Positions 5,708 through 9,230 of a stretch of 9,230 bases of DNA are shown here, in pieces. The position numbers and the translations under genes were made by a program. The notes beneath the pieces were generated by a model. That model was not told the DNA's origin. It did not search any database and was given only the letters and a program-made list of their open reading frames with translations. The stretch is from Acidobacteriaceae bacterium (GTDB lineage: Bacteria; Acidobacteriota; Terriglobia; Terriglobales; Acidobacteriaceae). Every line of letters begins with the position of its first letter. The stretch's first letter is position 1. Location: the NCBI GenBank assembly GCA_030040395.1, contig JASHTU010000367.1, positions 1-9,230 of the forward strand, given 5' to 3'.

Positions 5708-5848
5708 GGATAAATGTTAAGCGAAATAAGTCATTTGTTTTCAGAAAGATAAAAGATGCCATTTCAGATAGAGGGTCGGCGCAGATTCGCTTTTGGTTTG
5801 CCTCTGTTTGTCCGGCATTGGCGGTTATTTTCCCGTGTTTCTTTGGGT
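5708..5848. other. AT-rich spacer after the DUF6599-like gene
   Basis: By hand count, bases 5701-5760 are about one third GC and 5701-5880 about 43%, far below the flanking genes. I find no credible gene and no clear terminator for the minus-strand gene that ends at 5849. The open frames crossing it (for example one at 5686-5955, plus) lack a ribosome binding site and overlap the end of that gene. Confidence 0.45.
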
Positions 5849-7132
5849 TTATGTCCTTTTTTCCACAGACTTCGGCCCTGTTAACCGATCGGATGCGCTC
5901 TCGCTTTCCGGCTGCGGAGGCTCGGTCCAATCCGGCCGCAAATCGAGATGGATGAACTCCACGTCGTAAACCGATGAAGCCGGCTTGCCGTGCGCCACGC
6001 GGTATAGGGCGCGGCCACCACCAAGAAAGAAGCCCAGCAAGATGGCGGCAATGGAGCCCACGACCACGATGGTCGCGATGCCGACCAGCAACTCGCCTGT
6101 CTTGGCGATCTCCGACTCGCCGGACTGCGGCATCGAGGTCAGGTTGGCCTCGTAGTGAACCATCTCGATCAACCTGTGGCTCTCGTCGGGAATGGCATCG
6201 CCACTGACCACCGCAACCAGCACGCCGCTACGGCGCACCTCAATTGACGCCTGGTCGGAATCAACCAGCGGCTTGGGCCAGGGCGGCTGCGCCTTGCCGC
6301 CGGCTTTGACGTAGGCGAGAATCACGGCCTCCTGCAATTGCGCGATCTGCGGCGTGGGGTAATCGATGATCGTGAGCGTAGCCGGGCCGGAGGGTAGCGA
6401 GTAGTTGGCCGTCACCGTCTCCGCCCCGCGATCGAAGTCCACCACACCCGGGGGCAGAACCCCTCCCGACCCCGCGTAGCCCGCCGGGCCCTCCGCGTAG
6501 TGTGTGGTCTGGGGGTTGAGCGAACTCAGGGGCAAAAACGCCAGAATCGGCGGCGGCAGCGCGTGGTTCCCGTGCGGCGTCGGCAACTGCGCGGCGATCT
6601 CGCGCATCTCGCCGCCCGACATCGGGCCGATGTGCGAAAACCTGGCCTCGACCACGGTGTCGCCCTTCCAGAAAAGCACCCGGTCCTTGTCCGCAGTCCC
6701 GCCCGTTCCGATATCTTCCTTCGGCCAGCCGTTCTGGCGGTAATAGGAATAAGCGCCGTAAGCGCCACTCTCATCTTCAAATTTGAGGGCGCGCATGGTG
6801 AGCGCGTCATTCACGTCGCGTTTGTAGTTCACCTGCTCGCCATAAGAGAACCCGTACTCCCTGAGCGCGGCGGCGGCGGCGGGGTCGGCTTGCCCGGCGG
6901 TGGTAAACTTCGCCGGAGGCGCCATCTGCGCCCATCCGGCGAATTCGGCCGGCAACAAGGGCTTGGGCGCCGGCGGCAACTCGATGTGCGTGACCTGCGT
7001 CGGGCTGGTTGCCGGGGCTGGGGGGATGGTCTGCGCCGCGCTCAACGATACGCCCGCAACCGCGAGCGCCGCAGCGGCGAGAGTGGCCCTCCAACGCTTC
7101 AAGCTAAACTTCATGCTCCAGCGGTGCTCCAT
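5849..7132 (-). CDS. DUF6599-like exported protein with C-terminal membrane anchor
   Basis: The function is unknown; the sequence resembles the DUF6599 family, which I associate mainly with Acidobacteriota. The frame has 427 codons. Residues 7-34 form a clear signal peptide: MKFSLKRWR, then a hydrophobic Ala/Val/Leu core, then LSAAQ with a likely cut after SAA. This favours Met7 (7114) as the real start, with a GGAG 12 bases before it inside the frame. At Met1 only AAAGAAAG precedes the ATG. A Pro-rich stretch (35-60) leads into the main domain (about 60-340), with LREYGF, DESGAYGAYSYYRQNGWP and VLFWKGDTVVEARFSH. One transmembrane helix lies at about 348-372, followed by a charged tail of about 55 residues. 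Topology is therefore a large domain outside and the tail in the cytoplasm. It lies 124 bases downstream of the hydrolase gene on the same strand. No enzyme motif is visible. Confidence 0.8.
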   Translation of the reverse strand: MEHRWSMKFSLKRWRATLAAAALAVAGVSLSAAQTIPPAPATSPTQVTHIELPPAPKPLLPAEFAGWAQMAPPAKFTTAGQADPAAAAALREYGFSYGEQVNYKRDVNDALTMRALKFEDESGAYGAYSYYRQNGWPKEDIGTGGTADKDRVLFWKGDTVVEARFSHIGPMSGGEMREIAAQLPTPHGNHALPPPILAFLPLSSLNPQTTHYAEGPAGYAGSGGVLPPGVVDFDRGAETVTANYSLPSGPATLTIIDYPTPQIAQLQEAVILAYVKAGGKAQPPWPKPLVDSDQASIEVRRSGVLVAVVSGDAIPDESHRLIEMVHYEANLTSMPQSGESEIAKTGELLVGIATIVVVGSIAAILLGFFLGGGRALYRVAHGKPASSVYDVEFIHLDLRPDWTEPPQPESESASDRLTGPKSVEKRT

Positions 7133-7256
7133 CTTTCTTTTAGGATAAGGCTCCGCCCCTTAAACAGACCCTCGCGGCCGCTTTGGATGCCGGCAAGTGA
7201 ACCAAAGTGCTGAGAGGCGCGGATCATGTGCGCCGGCGGCTTCCATGCCATCTCCT
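7133..7256. other. Spacer between hydrolase and DUF6599-like genes
   Basis: The 124-base gap includes an inverted repeat, CTTTGG (7181-7186) and CCAAAG (7202-7207), around a 15-base loop. The loop itself contains the palindrome TGCCGGCA. No T run follows on the minus strand, so it is not a standard terminator. No good promoter for the downstream gene is seen. Confidence 0.35.
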
Positions 7257-9230
7257 TCACTCGCACTGCGGCCGTCCGCACTCGTTCATCACCGGGACCT
7301 CCAGCGCCGAATCGTGCTCCGCTCCCGAATAAATGGTGATCGTCTCCGCCTTGTAGTCACCGGGCTTGGCGGTCATGATGTTGGGGACGAAAATCTGCGG
7401 GTTGCGGTCGTAGAGCGGGAACCACGTGCTTTGAATCTCCACCATCACGGTGTGCCCAGCTTTGAAGACATGATCCACGTCGTGCAGCGAATACTTGTAC
7501 TCGTAAATTCCTCCCGGCTTGAGCGCCGTGGGCCTGTCGAATCCCGCCAGATAGCGTCCGCGGAAGATCTCCGCGTTGGTCATGAGCTGGTAGCCGCGCA
7601 TTTTCGCGTCCCTATCGTCGTCGGGGTACTCGTCGATGAGCTTCACCACCATGTCGTCATCGGAGCCAGTCGTCGCGGCGTAGATGTCGGCCACCACCTC
7701 GCCAGTCAGCGTCAGGTCGTGGGTGAGCACGGGCAGCTTCCACACGGCCACGTCCTTGCGCCCGGTCACAAAGCGCTGGTCCTCGGTGAGCCAGTTGTAC
7801 CACTGCGAACCCTGTCCGTAAGTCGGCTGGATGGGCCTGTGCCGGTAGGGAACGGGATCGGCCGGGTTGCTCACGTAGCTCGTCGACGGCGGCGCGCCTG
7901 AAGACGCCGAAGTTGACGTGCTCCAGTTCAGCAACCCGCTCCCCTCGAGATGCAGGCGCGTCGTACGCGATGGCCGCGGCGGAAAGCGCGCGTAGTACTT
8001 CCATGCATCGGAGCCGGTCTCGAAGCTGGCCATATTCTTAAGGTTGAAGCCGGAGGCATCGCTGTCCGGCGGGTCCTTGAGATAGTGGGCGAAGAACTTT
8101 GCCTCGATGCGCCCGCGGAACTCCTTGCCAATAGGTTCGCCATAGTCGAGATTGCCCAAATGCCTTGACGAGAATGACCAATAGCCGTGCCGCCACGGCC
8201 CCTCGACCAGAAAGTTCTCGTGATGCGCATCGTGCGGCTCCAGCTTGGCGTACTCTTCCTGCGGACCCCACATGTCTTCCTGGTCGTAGTAGCCACCCAC
8301 GGTGAGGGTGGGCACGGCCACCGTATTCAAACGGTATTCCACGCCCCGCGAGCTCCACACGCTGTCGTAGGCCGGATGATCGAGGAAGAGCTTCCACGTG
8401 GGCAGCATCTTCGATCCCGACTGCTTCACATCCTGCGCAAACGATCCGCGCTGCAAAAAGTAGTCGTATCCATCCACCGGATTCCCTTCTTTGGTCGTGC
8501 CGTAGCTGTCGCTGGTGACCCTCTTGCTCGACTCCATGGAGAGCACATAATCGTACCCGTAGCTCTGGCGGAAGGCGCCATTGTGGAAGAAATCGTCGCC
8601 CATCCACACATCGATCATGGGGGCCTGTGGCGAGATGGCCTTCACCGCCGGGTGCGGGTCGATGCCCGCCATCATGGCCAGAAACCCAGGATAACTGGTG
8701 CCCACCACGCCCACGCGGCCATTGTTGTCGGGCACATTCTTAAGCAGCCACGCCACAGTGTCGTAGGTGTCGGTGCTCTCGTCGATAGCTTTGGGATCGG
8801 AGTGGTCGGCCAGCGGCCGCATCATCACGAATTTGCCGTGGCTCTCGAAGCGTCCGCGAATATCCTCGGCCACGTAAATGTAGCCGTCGCGAGCCAGCTC
8901 CGGGCGCTGCGCGAAAAACGAAGCGCGATTGGTCCCGTCCACGCCGTACGGGGTGCGCGTGAGCAGAAACGGCAGCGGCGTGGCGATGTCGGCCGGCTTG
9001 AGGATGATAGCGTGCAGCTTGACCCCGTCGCGCATGGGAATCATTACCTCGCTGCGTCCATAGTCGTGGAAGACATGATGCACGGCCGCGCCGGTGCGCT
9101 CGTAAACCAACCCAGGCTCGGTCGAGAAGGTGACGCTCGAGCTGCGGCCCTCGGCGTCGAGATTGAAGTGCAGCGTCGCCCGCGAATCGGGAACCACAAA
9201 CTCGACCGCCGAAAGCGCCGTGAGCTCGGT
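7257..9230 (-). CDS. CocE/NonD (peptidase S15-type) hydrolase, alpha-amino acid ester hydrolase-like; 5' end outside window
   Basis: This is a serine hydrolase with alpha/beta fold, helical cap and C-terminal jelly roll. It probably cleaves or transfers esters or amides of alpha-amino acids, as alpha-amino acid ester hydrolases and related acylases do. Counting from the GTG at 9197, the triad is Ser168 (GTSYPG), Asp304 (YYDQED) and His336 (GPWRHG). The carboxylate cluster that binds the substrate amino group in such esterases is also present: Asp202 (WMGDD), Glu306 and Asp307. TRTPYG and EDIRGRFESHG form the usual oxyanion region. The jelly roll (about 470-630) ends with QSTWFPLYDRNPQIFVPNI. 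The frame stays open to base 9230 and reads TELTALSAVEFVVPDSRATL, a beta-rich segment like DUF3471. The true start, and perhaps a signal peptide, lie outside the window; the GTG is not the start. The stop is TGA at 7257-7259. Confidence 0.92.
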   Translation of the reverse strand, partial: TELTALSAVEFVVPDSRATLHFNLDAEGRSSSVTFSTEPGLVYERTGAAVHHVFHDYGRSEVMIPMRDGVKLHAIILKPADIATPLPFLLTRTPYGVDGTNRASFFAQRPELARDGYIYVAEDIRGRFESHGKFVMMRPLADHSDPKAIDESTDTYDTVAWLLKNVPDNNGRVGVVGTSYPGFLAMMAGIDPHPAVKAISPQAPMIDVWMGDDFFHNGAFRQSYGYDYVLSMESSKRVTSDSYGTTKEGNPVDGYDYFLQRGSFAQDVKQSGSKMLPTWKLFLDHPAYDSVWSSRGVEYRLNTVAVPTLTVGGYYDQEDMWGPQEEYAKLEPHDAHHENFLVEGPWRHGYWSFSSRHLGNLDYGEPIGKEFRGRIEAKFFAHYLKDPPDSDASGFNLKNMASFETGSDAWKYYARFPPRPSRTTRLHLEGSGLLNWSTSTSASSGAPPSTSYVSNPADPVPYRHRPIQPTYGQGSQWYNWLTEDQRFVTGRKDVAVWKLPVLTHDLTLTGEVVADIYAATTGSDDDMVVKLIDEYPDDDRDAKMRGYQLMTNAEIFRGRYLAGFDRPTALKPGGIYEYKYSLHDVDHVFKAGHTVMVEIQSTWFPLYDRNPQIFVPNIMTAKPGDYKAETITIYSGAEHDSALEVPVMNECGRPQCE

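Noticed and set aside
5686..5955. Plus-strand 89-codon frame with a hydrophobic stretch
   Set aside because: It starts with GTG without a ribosome binding site and overlaps the 3' end of the minus-strand DUF6599-like gene. The hydrophobic part comes from T-rich DNA.
6500..7213. Plus-strand 237-codon frame opposite the DUF6599-like gene
   Set aside because: It is Arg/Gly-rich antisense translation without domain features. The opposite strand has a signal peptide and transmembrane helix.
1..9230. A new defence, toxin-antitoxin or CRISPR-type system
   Set aside because: No repeat-spacer array, nuclease, helicase, or toxin-antitoxin pair is seen. The small membrane/zinc-ribbon pair has no toxin-like motif.

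Overview
The window looks like chromosomal DNA of a soil-type Acidobacteriota (Terriglobia-like) bacterium. It is GC-rich with ordinary bacterial genes. The best lineage clues are a DUF6599-like secreted membrane protein, a family I associate mainly with Acidobacteriota, and an acidobacterial-style serine ester hydrolase. This assignment comes from family recognition, not from a search.

Layout, left to right. Bases 1-663 hold the 3' part of folP (dihydropteroate synthase), cut by the window edge. Bases 792-3101 hold a complete bifunctional (p)ppGpp synthetase/hydrolase (Rel). Its TATAAT-like box lies only five bases before the ATG, which suggests a leaderless mRNA. A tRNA-Thr(CGT) gene lies on the minus strand at 3282-3357. 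After a structured non-coding stretch come a two-helix 81-residue membrane protein (3610-3855) and, 27 bases later, a 224-residue DUF2007-like/zinc-ribbon protein (3883-4557), probably one transcription unit.

A complete IS630-family element (4546-5566) sits in the last codons of that zinc-ribbon gene. Both inverted repeats and the TA target duplication in a CTAG site can be read. The left repeat now supplies the gene's stop codon. The original stop and its strong gene-end hairpin lie beyond the right end of the element. The transposase is split into two overlapping frames at an A8 run and needs a +1 shift to give a full DD34E enzyme.

Between the IS and the next gene is an AT-rich spacer. On its minus strand is a consensus-like promoter (TTGACA, 17-base spacer, TAACAT) that reads into two successive hairpins, so it is a candidate small RNA. 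The right part is minus strand: a DUF6599-like protein with signal peptide and C-terminal membrane anchor (5849-7132), and a large CocE/NonD (S15-type) hydrolase that runs off the right edge (7257-9230). The hydrolase keeps the catalytic triad and also the carboxylate cluster of alpha-amino acid ester hydrolases.

I see no defence system, CRISPR array, prophage or biosynthetic cluster. The most informative features are the IS insertion and its frameshift, the candidate small RNA, the leaderless rel start and the substrate-pocket signature of the hydrolase.
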